From Atopobiaceae bacterium (GTDB taxonomy: Bacteria > Actinomycetota > Coriobacteriia > Coriobacteriales > Atopobiaceae): a DNA stretch of 64,000 nt. The notes under the pieces were generated by a model. That model was not told the origin of the DNA and did no database searches. It saw only the letters and a list, made by a program, of their open reading frames with translations. The translations under genes and the position numbers were made by a program. Of this stretch, positions 17,180 to 25,079 are shown piece after piece. Each line of letters opens with the position of its first letter. Positions within the stretch are counted from its first letter, which is position 1. The stretch covers positions 1,760,902 to 1,824,901 of the forward strand of contig JAKVOB010000001.1 in the NCBI GenBank assembly GCA_022483015.1. The letters run 5' to 3'.

Positions 17180-18295
17180 ATGGACGAGGAGACAAGGCCA
17201 TACGTCAGCTGGGACCTGGTCGGCAGCTTCATGGTCGACGCGTTCAAGGCAGCAGGCATCCCCGAGGACGACGCAAAGATCTGCGCGGACGTCCTCATGG
17301 AGAGCGACCGCCGTGGCATCGAGAGCCACGGTACCAACCGCTTCAAGCCCATCTACATCGACCGCATCAACGCCGGCATCCTGAACCCCGTCACCGACTA
17401 CGAGGTCCTGAAGGAGACGCCGACCACCCTGGTGGCCGATGCCCATGACGGCATGGGCATGGTCGCCTCCCACAAGGCCATGACGAGCGCCATCGAGAAG
17501 GCCAAGGAGTGCGGCCTCGCCATGGCGACCGTCACCAACTCGTCCCACTACGGCATCGCCGGCTACTGGGCCACGATGGCAAGCAAGCAGGGCCTCATCG
17601 GCTTCACGGGCACCAACGCCCGCTCCTCGATCGCCCCCACCTTCGGCGTCGAGAACATGATGGGCACCAACCCGCTCACCTTCGCGATGCCGACCGACGA
17701 GGACTTCCCCTTCTGCATCGACTGCGCCACCTCCATCGTCCAGCGCGGCCGCATCGAGTACTACGCACGCGAGGGCAAGCCGACCCCTGCCGGCACCGTG
17801 GTCTCGGAGGACGGCGAGGCCATGACCGACAGCGCCGAGATCCTGAAGGCCCTGACCGAGGGCCGCGCCGCGCTCGCTCCTGTGGGCGGCATCGGAGACG
17901 AGCTCGCCGGCTACAAGGGCTATGGCTGGGCCGCAGTGGTGGAGATCCTCTCGTCGGCACTCGCCGGCGGCCTCTTCATGAAGGACCTCACCAACAAGAA
18001 CCCCGACGGCTCGTCCCGCCCCTACCACCTGGGCCACTTCTTCATGGCCATCGACCCCGAGGCCTTCATGGGACTCGACACCTTCAGGCACACGGCCGGA
18101 GAGATCTGCCGCGAGCTCCGCGCCTCCAAGAAGGCGCCCGGCCACGACCGCATCTGGACGGCCGGGGAGAAGGAATGGGACGTCTGGCAGGTCCGCAAGG
18201 ACAAGGGTGTGCCCATGGGCGACGGCGTGCAGCAGGACTTCATCGCCGTGCGCGACATGTACGACCTGCCCTACACCTTCCCGTTCGAGGCATAG
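17180..18295 (+). CDS. Ldh2-family NAD(P)-dependent malate/L-lactate dehydrogenase-like oxidoreductase
   Basis: A 371-residue cytoplasmic enzyme of the type-2 malate/lactate dehydrogenase family, which has a fold unlike classical LDH and reduces or oxidises 2-oxo/2-hydroxy acids (malate, ureidoglycolate, sulfolactate and others). Visible signatures are ESDRRGIESHGTNRF, NSSHYGIAGYWATMAS with the catalytic-region His, FGVENMMGTNPLTFAMP and AGYKGYGWAAVVEILSSALA. The substrate cannot be chosen from sequence. The start at 17180 is preceded by GAGGAGCAC. It is monocistronic between two terminators. With the nearby serine dehydratase and acetolactate synthase it hints at 2-oxoacid metabolism, but there is no operon link. 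Confidence 0.85.
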   Translation: MDEETRPYVSWDLVGSFMVDAFKAAGIPEDDAKICADVLMESDRRGIESHGTNRFKPIYIDRINAGILNPVTDYEVLKETPTTLVADAHDGMGMVASHKAMTSAIEKAKECGLAMATVTNSSHYGIAGYWATMASKQGLIGFTGTNARSSIAPTFGVENMMGTNPLTFAMPTDEDFPFCIDCATSIVQRGRIEYYAREGKPTPAGTVVSEDGEAMTDSAEILKALTEGRAALAPVGGIGDELAGYKGYGWAAVVEILSSALAGGLFMKDLTNKNPDGSSRPYHLGHFFMAIDPEAFMGLDTFRHTAGEICRELRASKKAPGHDRIWTAGEKEWDVWQVRKDKGVPMGDGVQQDFIAVRDMYDLPYTFPFEA

Positions 18296-18330
18296 CCACA
18301 AGACCACGCGCATACATCGTCCTTACGTAT

Positions 18331-18371
18331 GAGACGCCGAGAGGAACCGTTCCTCTCGGCGTCTCTTCCTT
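18331..18371 (+). terminator. Intrinsic terminator after the Ldh2-family gene
   Basis: A perfect 16-bp stem, 18331-18346 with 18350-18365, has a 3-nt loop and is followed by TTCCTTT. It lies between convergent genes and probably works both ways. Confidence 0.85.
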
Positions 18372-18408
18372 TCAGTCGGCGTGGGTCGACGTGGGCGTGC
18401 CAGCTCCC

Positions 18409-20088
18409 CTACTCATGATCCGAGTAGAAGGCAGCGAGCCGCTTCGAGAGGGCCATGTTCTCCGCGTAGTCGACCTCGACCACCACGACACTCGGCACCT
18501 CCTGGGAGAAGGCTGCCTCGAGCGTAGGCACAAGTTCGGCTGCCGCGCTCACGCGGTATCCCTTGCAGTGCATGGACTCCGCATAGGCCTTGAAGTCGGG
18601 GTTGGTGAACGCCACGCCGAAGGTGTCACCGAACTGCTCCTCTTCCTTCCACTTGATGAGCCCGTAGTGCTTGTCCTCCCAGATGAGGGTCACGAAGGGA
18701 ACGTGCTCACGCACGGCGCACTCCAGCTCTTGCGAGTTCATCATGAACCCGCCATCCCCCGTGACGGCGAGCACCCGTCGCTCGGGATGTACGAGCTTGG
18801 CGGCGAAGGCCCCAGGCACGGCAAAGCCCATGGAGGCGAACCCGTTAGAGACGAGACAGGTCTTGGGCTCATAGCAGGGGTAGTCACGACCGACCCAGAT
18901 CTTGTTGGCCCCGACGTCCGAGACGAGGATGTCATCCCTGCCCATGACGGAGCGAACGTCCTTGAGGATCCGCGCCGGTTTCATGGGGAAGGCATCGGAG
19001 TCCGCCAGATGGGTGAAGTCGTCGCGGACCCGCCGTGCGACCTCGAGAGCCGCCGTGGGCTCGTCGACGCGACGGGCAGCACGGAGGATCTGGTAGATGC
19101 TGTCCGAGATGTCACCGGTGACCTCGACATCAGGCTCGTAGTACTGATTGACGTCGGCCTGGACGTCGGCGATGTCGATGATGGTGAGGGGTGTCGTTCC
19201 CCACTTCTTAGGCGAGCACTCCACGATGTCGTAGCCGACGCCTATGACCAGGTCCGCATCATCGAAGGCCTGGATCACGTAGTCTCGCTGTGGGATGCCC
19301 ACCGTGCCCATGCTGTAGGGGGACTCGCACGAGATGATGCCCTTGGCCATCATCGTGTTCACCACGGGGATGTGCAGGCGCTCGGCCATGGACGTGATGG
19401 CATCCGAGGCGTTCGCACGGACTGCACCCGCGCCCGCGAGGATGACAGGATAGCGCGCTTCCGAGATGAGCCTGGCCGCCGCAGCCACGCTTGCCGGGTC
19501 GGCGTAGACCGTCTGCGAGGGCTGCTTCAGCAGGGGCGTGGCGTCACACGGCATGTGCGCGATGTTGGTCGGAAGGTCGATGTGCGTCGAGCCGGGTCGG
19601 CCTCCCTCGGCATGCTTGAAGGCGATGCGCACGATCTCTGCCACGGTATCGGGGCGCATCACGATCTTCGAACGCTTGGTGATGGGGGCGAACATCGCCG
19701 TAAGGTCAAGGTACTGATGGCTCGTGAGCTGCATGCGCTCCGTCGAGACTTGCCCCGTGATGGCAACGAGCGGCACCCCGTCGAGGAACGCGTCGGCCAC
19801 ACCCGTCACGAGGTTCGTGGCTCCGGGCCCGAGGGTCGAGAGGCACACACCGGCATGTCCCGTGAGTCGACCGTAGACATCGGCCATGAAGGCCGCGCCC
19901 TGCTCGTGACGGGTCGCGATGAATCGGATGCCCGCGTCGCGGAGCGCGAACATGAGGTCGAGGTTCTCCTCCCCGGGGATGCCGAAGACCACATCCACCC
20001 CCTCCGCCTTCAGCGAGGCGACCATGACCTCGGCCGTCGACCGCCTCCGCACCATGATGTCAGAGCCTGTCGTCGTGACGTCTCCCAT
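18409..20088 (-). CDS. Acetolactate synthase-like thiamine-diphosphate enzyme
   Basis: A 559-residue TPP enzyme. The N-terminal domain has VVFGIPGEENLDLMFAL and RHEQGAAFMADVYGRLTG (TPP glutamate in HEQ), the middle domain resembles the acetolactate synthase central domain, and the C-terminal domain has the Mg/TPP motif GDGGFMMNSQELECAVR. It most resembles acetolactate synthase large subunits, which condense two pyruvates to 2-acetolactate for branched-chain amino acids or acetoin. No regulatory small subunit or ilvC is next to it, which favours a catabolic or stand-alone form. Other 2-oxoacid-TPP enzymes cannot be ruled out. ATG 20088 follows GGGAGGG by 10 bases. It is divergent from the ABC transporter operon. 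Confidence 0.82.
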   Translation of the reverse strand: MGDVTTTGSDIMVRRRSTAEVMVASLKAEGVDVVFGIPGEENLDLMFALRDAGIRFIATRHEQGAAFMADVYGRLTGHAGVCLSTLGPGATNLVTGVADAFLDGVPLVAITGQVSTERMQLTSHQYLDLTAMFAPITKRSKIVMRPDTVAEIVRIAFKHAEGGRPGSTHIDLPTNIAHMPCDATPLLKQPSQTVYADPASVAAAARLISEARYPVILAGAGAVRANASDAITSMAERLHIPVVNTMMAKGIISCESPYSMGTVGIPQRDYVIQAFDDADLVIGVGYDIVECSPKKWGTTPLTIIDIADVQADVNQYYEPDVEVTGDISDSIYQILRAARRVDEPTAALEVARRVRDDFTHLADSDAFPMKPARILKDVRSVMGRDDILVSDVGANKIWVGRDYPCYEPKTCLVSNGFASMGFAVPGAFAAKLVHPERRVLAVTGDGGFMMNSQELECAVREHVPFVTLIWEDKHYGLIKWKEEEQFGDTFGVAFTNPDFKAYAESMHCKGYRVSAAAELVPTLEAAFSQEVPSVVVVEVDYAENMALSKRLAAFYSDHE

Positions 20089-20347
20089 ATGAGCGATGCC
20101 CTCCCTCTCCGCGTGTGCCACCTGAACGGTTATATGACAGGGACGGCAGGAGCACGCCGACAGGAAGCCTCCCTCCACACGAAGCGCCGCAAACCTGCAC
20201 CAGCTCGTTTCGTACACGTGACGGGCTCCGAACCTCTCCGTTTACAGTCGGTTTGGTAACTCTCCTGAAAAGATTCCAACCATACAGTGTGCTCGTCCAC
20301 AGAAGGTGCTGGCCATGCCAGGGCCACAGACGAGCAGAGGGGACACG

Positions 20348-21079
20348 ATGGCGAACATGATCGAGATCGAAGGCCTCAACAAGTACTTCGGGGACGTCCA
20401 CGTCCTGAAGGACATCAACCTCTCGGTCGCGCCCGGAGAGAAGCTCGTCATCATCGGGCCCTCGGGCTCGGGCAAGTCGACCCTCATCCGCTGCGTCGAC
20501 TTCCTCGAGGAGCCCACGACAGGCACGGTCACAATCGATGGCAAGCTGGTGACCCACAAGAACCACCTCGAGATGGCACGCACCTACTCGTCCATGGTCT
20601 TCCAGCAGTTCAACCTCTACCCCAACATGACCGTCCTCGGCAACCTCACCCTGGCGCCCATCAAACTCCAGAGGAAGAGCAGGCAGGAAGCGACCGAGGT
20701 GGCGATGGCGAACCTCAGGCGCGTCGGCCTCGAGCAGAAGGCCGACGAGTACCCACAGAAGCTCTCCGGCGGCCAGCAGCAGCGCGTGGCCATAGCACGA
20801 GCCCTCTGCACCAAGCAGCCCATCATCTTGTTCGACGAGCCCACGAGCGCGCTGGACCCCGAGATGGTCCAGGAGGTCCTCGACGTCATGATCGAGCTCG
20901 CCCAGGAGAACATCACGATGATGTGCGTCACGCACGAGATGGGCTTCGCCCGTCAGGTGGCAGACCGCGTGATCTTCATGGACGACGGGCAGGTCCTTGA
21001 GCAGGGAACGCCGGAGCACTTCTTCGAGAACCCCGAGAACCCACGCTGCCAGGACTTCCTGAGCAAGATCCTCCACTAG
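20348..21079 (+). CDS. Polar amino acid ABC transporter, ATP-binding protein
   Basis: This cytoplasmic ATPase powers amino acid import. Its 243 residues carry Walker [10 protein letters not shown] (about 38-46), the Q-loop in [13 protein letters not shown], the signature LSGGQQQR, Walker [14 protein letters not shown] and the switch His in VTHEMGFA, all diagnostic of the GlnQ/HisP family. The ATG at 20348 follows AGAGGGG by 5 bases. It is the first gene of a run of five same-strand genes: ATPase, binding protein, two permeases and a cytidylate-kinase-like protein. The amino acid transported is unknown. Confidence 0.94.
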   Translation: MANMIEIEGLNKYFGDVHVLKDINLSVAPGEKLVIIGPSGSGKSTLIRCVDFLEEPTTGTVTIDGKLVTHKNHLEMARTYSSMVFQQFNLYPNMTVLGNLTLAPIKLQRKSRQEATEVAMANLRRVGLEQKADEYPQKLSGGQQQRVAIARALCTKQPIILFDEPTSALDPEMVQEVLDVMIELAQENITMMCVTHEMGFARQVADRVIFMDDGQVLEQGTPEHFFENPENPRCQDFLSKILH

Positions 21080-21150
21080 GCACAGACACGGCATCACCTG
21101 GCCAAGAAGCGGCCAGTCCCATTCTGGGTAACCCGACGAAAGGATGCACT

Positions 21151-22020
21151 ATGCATAGCTCACAGGACCTCTCGCGTCGCCAGTTCCTAGGGCTTGCCGG
21201 CATGGCCTCGGCCATGTTCGGGCTTGGGCTCGTAGGCTGCAGTTCGAGCGGAGACTCTACCACAGCAGCGGCGACCACCTCCACCGACTCGGTCCTGGAC
21301 ACCATCAAAAGTCGCGGCGTCTTGAACGTGGGCGTCAAGAAGGATGTGCCCGGCTATGGCTACCTCGACCCCGCCACCAACACCTACAAGGGCCTCGAGA
21401 TTGACCTCTCCTACGAGGTTGCGGCCAAGGTCTTCGGCGGTACGGCCGACGAGGCCAAGGAGAAGGGCCTCTGCGCCTTCACCGACGTCACTCCCAAGAC
21501 CCGTGGACCTCTCATCGACAATGGGCAGCTCGACATGATCGCCGCCACCTACACCATCACCGACGAGCGCAAGCAGTCCTGGGACTTCTCTGACCCCTAC
21601 CGGGAGGACTCCATCGGCCTCCTCATCAAGAAGGGGTCCATGAGTCAGCTCTCCGACCTTGACGGCAAGATCATCGGCGTCTCGCAGGGATCGACCACCA
21701 AGGACGCCGTGACCAAGATGCTCACCGAACAGAGCATCTCTGCCACGCCGACCTTCCAGGAGTTCGCCGACTACACCTCCATCAAGTCAGCTCTCGACGC
21801 CGGAAACATCGACGTGTTCTCGGTCGACCGCTCCATCCTTGGCGGCTATATCGACGACACCACAGAGCTCCTCTGTCCCGACATCAAGTTCGGCACGCAG
21901 CAGTACGGCATCGCAACCAAGAAGGACTGCGACTTCTCCTCGACCGTGAACGAGGTCGTGGATGACCTCAAGAGCTCCGGCAAGCTCGACGAGATGATCT
22001 CGTCCTGGAACCTCCTGTAA
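21151..22020 (+). CDS. Amino acid ABC transporter substrate-binding lipoprotein
   Basis: A 289-residue extracytoplasmic receptor. The N-terminus combines a twin-arginine motif (SRRQFLGLAG) with a lipobox, LVGC (Cys at about residue 30), followed by a Ser/Thr-rich linker, so it appears to be a Tat-exported lipoprotein. The mature part is a family-3 solute-binding fold, with KSRGVLNVGVKKDVPGYGY at its start, YKGLEIDLSYEVAAK, and the middle motif MIAATYTITDERKQSWDFSD that marks amino-acid receptors. It sits between the ATPase and the permeases. The ligand is probably a polar or charged amino acid. Confidence 0.92.
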   Translation: MHSSQDLSRRQFLGLAGMASAMFGLGLVGCSSSGDSTTAAATTSTDSVLDTIKSRGVLNVGVKKDVPGYGYLDPATNTYKGLEIDLSYEVAAKVFGGTADEAKEKGLCAFTDVTPKTRGPLIDNGQLDMIAATYTITDERKQSWDFSDPYREDSIGLLIKKGSMSQLSDLDGKIIGVSQGSTTKDAVTKMLTEQSISATPTFQEFADYTSIKSALDAGNIDVFSVDRSILGGYIDDTTELLCPDIKFGTQQYGIATKKDCDFSSTVNEVVDDLKSSGKLDEMISSWNLL

Positions 22021-22101
22021 CCCGCTCGGCGCCCACGAGGTCAGGACACCTGGCCTCGTGGGGAGTCCATGCCCATCATGCCCGACAAGAAAGGATGCGC
22101 C

Positions 22102-22842
22102 ATGCTCGACGGACTGCTTGACCCCCTGCGCTGGTCGGTGACCTTGGACAACCTCGATGATTTCTGGGCTGGCTTCGCCTTCACCGTGCAGGTCGTCCTC
22201 GCGGGGCTCGCGCTCTCGCTCCTGCTGGGGATGATGCTTGGCGTCTTCTCGACCACGCGCTCGCGCATCCTGCGGGGCATCAGCCGCGTGTACGTGGAGT
22301 TCTACCAGAACACACCACTTGTGGTGCAGGTGTTCTTCATGTACACCGTGGGACCGCAGGTGCTCCAGGCCCTGACCGCCTCGGCATCGCCCGTCCGCAT
22401 CGCCCCCTTCGTCCTGGGATACCTCGGCGTCGGCCTCTATCACGCGGCCTACGTGTCCGAGGTCATCCGCACGGGCATCGAGTCGGTCCCCAAGGGGCAG
22501 CCGGAGGCCGCCGAGTCACAGGGGTTCTCACGCATACAGGCCTATGCCTATGTGATACTTCCCCAGACCATGAAGGTCATCCTACCTCCGCTCTGCAACC
22601 AGGCGCTGAACCTCGTCAAGAACACCTCCGTGCTGGCACTCATCGCTGGCGGCGATCTGATGTACCGGGCCGACAACTTCGTCTCGACCTACGGATACCT
22701 CCAGGGTTACATCGTCTGCTGTGGCATGTACTTCCTCATCTGCTTCCCGCTGGCGCTTCTCGTACAGTATCTCGAGAAGAAATCGAAGCGGCTCCCTCAG
22801 GCAAAGGCGGCACCCGTTGCCACGACCGCCGAGGAGGCCTGA
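22102..22842 (+). CDS. Amino acid ABC transporter permease (HisM/GlnP family), first subunit
   Basis: A 246-residue membrane subunit with about five helices. The family pattern is clear: TVQVVLAGLALSLLLGMMLG in the first helix, YVEFYQNTPLVVQVFFMY, and the EAA loop EAAESQGFSRIQAYAYVILP that docks to the ATPase. The ATG at 22102 follows AAAGGA; an upstream ATG at 22069 would add 11 hydrophilic residues. The second permease starts 5 bp after the stop, so the two likely form a heterodimer. Confidence 0.92.
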   Translation: MLDGLLDPLRWSVTLDNLDDFWAGFAFTVQVVLAGLALSLLLGMMLGVFSTTRSRILRGISRVYVEFYQNTPLVVQVFFMYTVGPQVLQALTASASPVRIAPFVLGYLGVGLYHAAYVSEVIRTGIESVPKGQPEAAESQGFSRIQAYAYVILPQTMKVILPPLCNQALNLVKNTSVLALIAGGDLMYRADNFVSTYGYLQGYIVCCGMYFLICFPLALLVQYLEKKSKRLPQAKAAPVATTAEEA

Positions 22843-22847
22843 TCAAG

Positions 22848-23495
22848 ATGAATCTCTTCACCAGCGCGAACGTCATGTTCATCCTGACCGGCTTCGGGAG
22901 GACCATCGTCATCTCGTTCTTCGCCGTCATCCTCTCCATCGTCTTCGGGTGCGTTCTGGCCTTGGCCAAGACCTACTGCACGGGTAGGCTCCGTTGGGTC
23001 TCGTGGTTGGTCTCGGCCTATATCGAGCTCTTCCGTTGCACGCCGAACCTCCTGTGGATACTCTTCATCTACTTCACGGTGAAGGGCAATGACATCGTGA
23101 TTTCGGTGCTCGCCTTCACGATCTTCACCTCCGCCGTCATGGCCGAGATCATCCGAGGAGGCTTCAACTCCATCCCCACAAGCCAGTTCGAAGGTGCGCG
23201 CTCGCAGGGCTTCGGCTTCGCGAGCTCAATGCGCCTCATCATCCTGCCGCAGGCCTTCAGTGCCGTCGTCCCAGCCCTCTTCAGCCAGTGCACCACCGTG
23301 GTGAAGGACAGCTCCTTCCTCGCCGGCATCAACGTGGCCGAATGCATGTACAGCGCAAAGGTCGTCATGGCACAGTCGACCACCTTGGCACAGACCCTCT
23401 CCCTCTATGGGCTCGTGCTGGCACTGTACTTCGCTCTGAACTTCGGCATCTCGCTTGCCGTGCGAGCCTACCAGAAGCACCGCGTCGCGGCCTGA
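22848..23495 (+). CDS. Amino acid ABC transporter permease, second subunit
   Basis: A 215-residue HisM/GlnP-type permease with about five helices. Its N-terminal FGRTIVISFFAVILSIVFG, the YIELFRCTPNLLWILFIYF segment and the coupling loop EGARSQGFGFASSMRLIILP match the family. Being shorter than and different from the preceding permease, it suits a heterodimeric pore. It ends 32 bp before the cytidylate-kinase-like gene. Confidence 0.92.
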   Translation: MNLFTSANVMFILTGFGRTIVISFFAVILSIVFGCVLALAKTYCTGRLRWVSWLVSAYIELFRCTPNLLWILFIYFTVKGNDIVISVLAFTIFTSAVMAEIIRGGFNSIPTSQFEGARSQGFGFASSMRLIILPQAFSAVVPALFSQCTTVVKDSSFLAGINVAECMYSAKVVMAQSTTLAQTLSLYGLVLALYFALNFGISLAVRAYQKHRVAA

Positions 23496-23527
23496 CACGA
23501 ACGAGAGCTCAGGAGGAGGACCCCCAT

Positions 23528-24199
23528 ATGCCCGACACCGCCACACACCACCTCAACCTCACCGACCCCGCCCTCGTGGGAGACCAGCCCGTCATCATCA
23601 CCATCACCCGCGACTTCGGGGCCGAGGGCCACGAGATCGGCAAGCTCCTCTCGCTCGAGCTGGGTATCCCTCTGTATGACAACGAGCTGGTAGTACGCGC
23701 CGCTCGACGCGTCGGAATGACGGAAGGCCAGGTGGCAGCCTACGACGAGCAGTCCTCGGGGGAGATGGCGGCATTCCTTCCCGACCGCTATGACCCTCAC
23801 ACCACCTCTGACGAGCTCTTTGGCGCCATGAGGCAGATAATCCTTGATCTCGGTTCCACGCAGGCCTGCATCATCGAGGGTCGTCTCTCAGACTACATCC
23901 TGCGCGACAACCCCAACCTGCTGAACGTCCTCGTGACGGCGCCCTTCGACGAGCGCGTACGCATCGTGCGTGCCAAGCGGCATCTCTCGAAGAAGAAGGG
24001 CGCAAAGCTCGTTCGCCATATGCAGAGGTCGCGCGAGGAGTTCTACAAACGCTACTCTGCAGGGGCCTGGCACTATCACGATGGCAAACACCTCGTGGTG
24101 GACCGCTCGGCCTTCGGGCGCGAAGGCTGCGTCGCCATCATAGCCTGCGCCTTCCGGCAGAAAGTGGCATGTGCCAAGAGGCCTGGTACCACCTCCTAG
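23528..24199 (+). CDS. Cytidylate kinase-like family protein (paralog 2)
   Basis: A 223-residue paralog of the protein at 15892-16599. Both share TITRDFGAEGHEIGKLLSLE, LGIPLYDNEL, IIEGRLSDYILRDNPNLL and VVDRSAFGREGC almost unchanged; the N- and C-termini differ. The substrate is not established for the family. The start at 23528 follows GGAGGAGG. It is the last gene of the amino acid transporter run, 32 bp after the permease, so it is probably co-transcribed; whether its role relates to the transported amino acid is unknown. Confidence 0.82.
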   Translation: MPDTATHHLNLTDPALVGDQPVIITITRDFGAEGHEIGKLLSLELGIPLYDNELVVRAARRVGMTEGQVAAYDEQSSGEMAAFLPDRYDPHTTSDELFGAMRQIILDLGSTQACIIEGRLSDYILRDNPNLLNVLVTAPFDERVRIVRAKRHLSKKKGAKLVRHMQRSREEFYKRYSAGAWHYHDGKHLVVDRSAFGREGCVAIIACAFRQKVACAKRPGTTS

Positions 24200-24255
24200 G
24201 CCATGGCACGCCCCCCACACGCCGTCCCCCGACGGTCCCGTTGTGCCCGGCATCG

Positions 24256-24261
24256 TATAAT
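24256..24261 (+). promoter_or_regulatory. Consensus -10 box upstream of pyrE
   Basis: TATAAT at 24256-24261 lies 39 bp before the GTG start. No convincing -35 hexamer is found at the right distance. Confidence 0.35.
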
Positions 24262-24299
24262 CGAGCGCGATGTGCAGCTTCCGGCCCTAAGGAGACCCC

Positions 24300-24977
24300 G
24301 TGGAAGACTACAAGCAGGAGTTCATCGAGTTCATGGTCCAGAGCCACGTGCTCAAGTTCGGCGAGTTCACGCTCAAGAGCGGGCGCAGGTCCCCCTTCTT
24401 CATGAACGCCGGAGCCTACGTGACCGGAGACGAGCTCCACCGGCTTGGCCTCGCCTACGCCCGTGCAATCCACGACACCTTCGGGCTCGACTTCGACGTC
24501 GTCTTCGGCCCCGCCTACAAGGGCATCCCCCTCTCGGTCGTGACCTGCATGGGCTTGAACGAGCTCTACGGCAAGGAGGCGCGCTACTGCTCCAACCGCA
24601 AGGAGGCCAAGGACCACGGCGACAAGGGCATCCTGCTGGGAAGCCCGCTTGCCGACGGCGACCGCGTGGTCATGGTGGAGGACGTCACCACGAGCGGCAA
24701 GTCGATCGAGGAGACCTACCCCATCATCCAGGCCCAAGGCGACGTCACGGTCTGCGGCCTCATGGTCTCGCTCAACCGCCAGGAGCGCGGCCTCCACGGC
24801 GATGCCTGCGCCCTCGACGAGATCAACGAGCGCTACGGCTTCCCCACCGCGGCCATCGTGACCATGGACGAGGTACGTGCACGTCTCACCAACAGGGAGT
24901 GCGCCGGCGAGGTCGTCATCGACGACGCCCTGGACGCAGCCCTCGACGCCTACTACGAGCAGTACGGGGCCCGGTAA
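24300..24977 (+). CDS. pyrE: Orotate phosphoribosyltransferase
   Basis: It transfers phosphoribose from PRPP to orotate, making orotidine 5'-phosphate in pyrimidine synthesis. The 225-residue type I PRTase shows FTLKSGRRSPFFMNAGAY near the N-terminus, the PAYKGIPLSV loop, and the PRPP-binding motif VVMVEDVTTSGKSIEE. The start is GTG at 24300 with AAGGAGA 5 bases upstream. No other pyr genes adjoin it. A palindromic terminator follows, facing the convergent surface protein gene. Confidence 0.95.
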   Translation: MEDYKQEFIEFMVQSHVLKFGEFTLKSGRRSPFFMNAGAYVTGDELHRLGLAYARAIHDTFGLDFDVVFGPAYKGIPLSVVTCMGLNELYGKEARYCSNRKEAKDHGDKGILLGSPLADGDRVVMVEDVTTSGKSIEETYPIIQAQGDVTVCGLMVSLNRQERGLHGDACALDEINERYGFPTAAIVTMDEVRARLTNRECAGEVVIDDALDAALDAYYEQYGAR

Positions 24978-25037
24978 CCACGGCACACGCGCGGCGTGTC
25001 GGCGCGCTAGGGCGCAGGCATTCGACAAGCCATTTCC

Positions 25038-25078
25038 AAGATGCCCCACCCGCGTATCGACGTGGGCAGGGGCATCTT
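25038..25078. terminator. Bidirectional hairpin between pyrE and the surface protein gene
   Basis: AAGATGCCCC (25038-25047) pairs with GGGGCATCTT (25069-25078), and the interior CCCGCG/CGTGGG extends the stem to about 16 bp with a small internal loop. It lies immediately after both convergent stops. Confidence 0.75.
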
Positions 25079-25079
25079 C

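Noticed and set aside
16660-18313. Long minus-strand frames over the tRNA genes and the Ldh2-family gene, with phrases such as QIRTGDLRLERAAS
   Set aside because: These are antisense readings of tRNA genes and of a well-supported plus-strand gene, a classic source of false proteins in GC-rich genomes.
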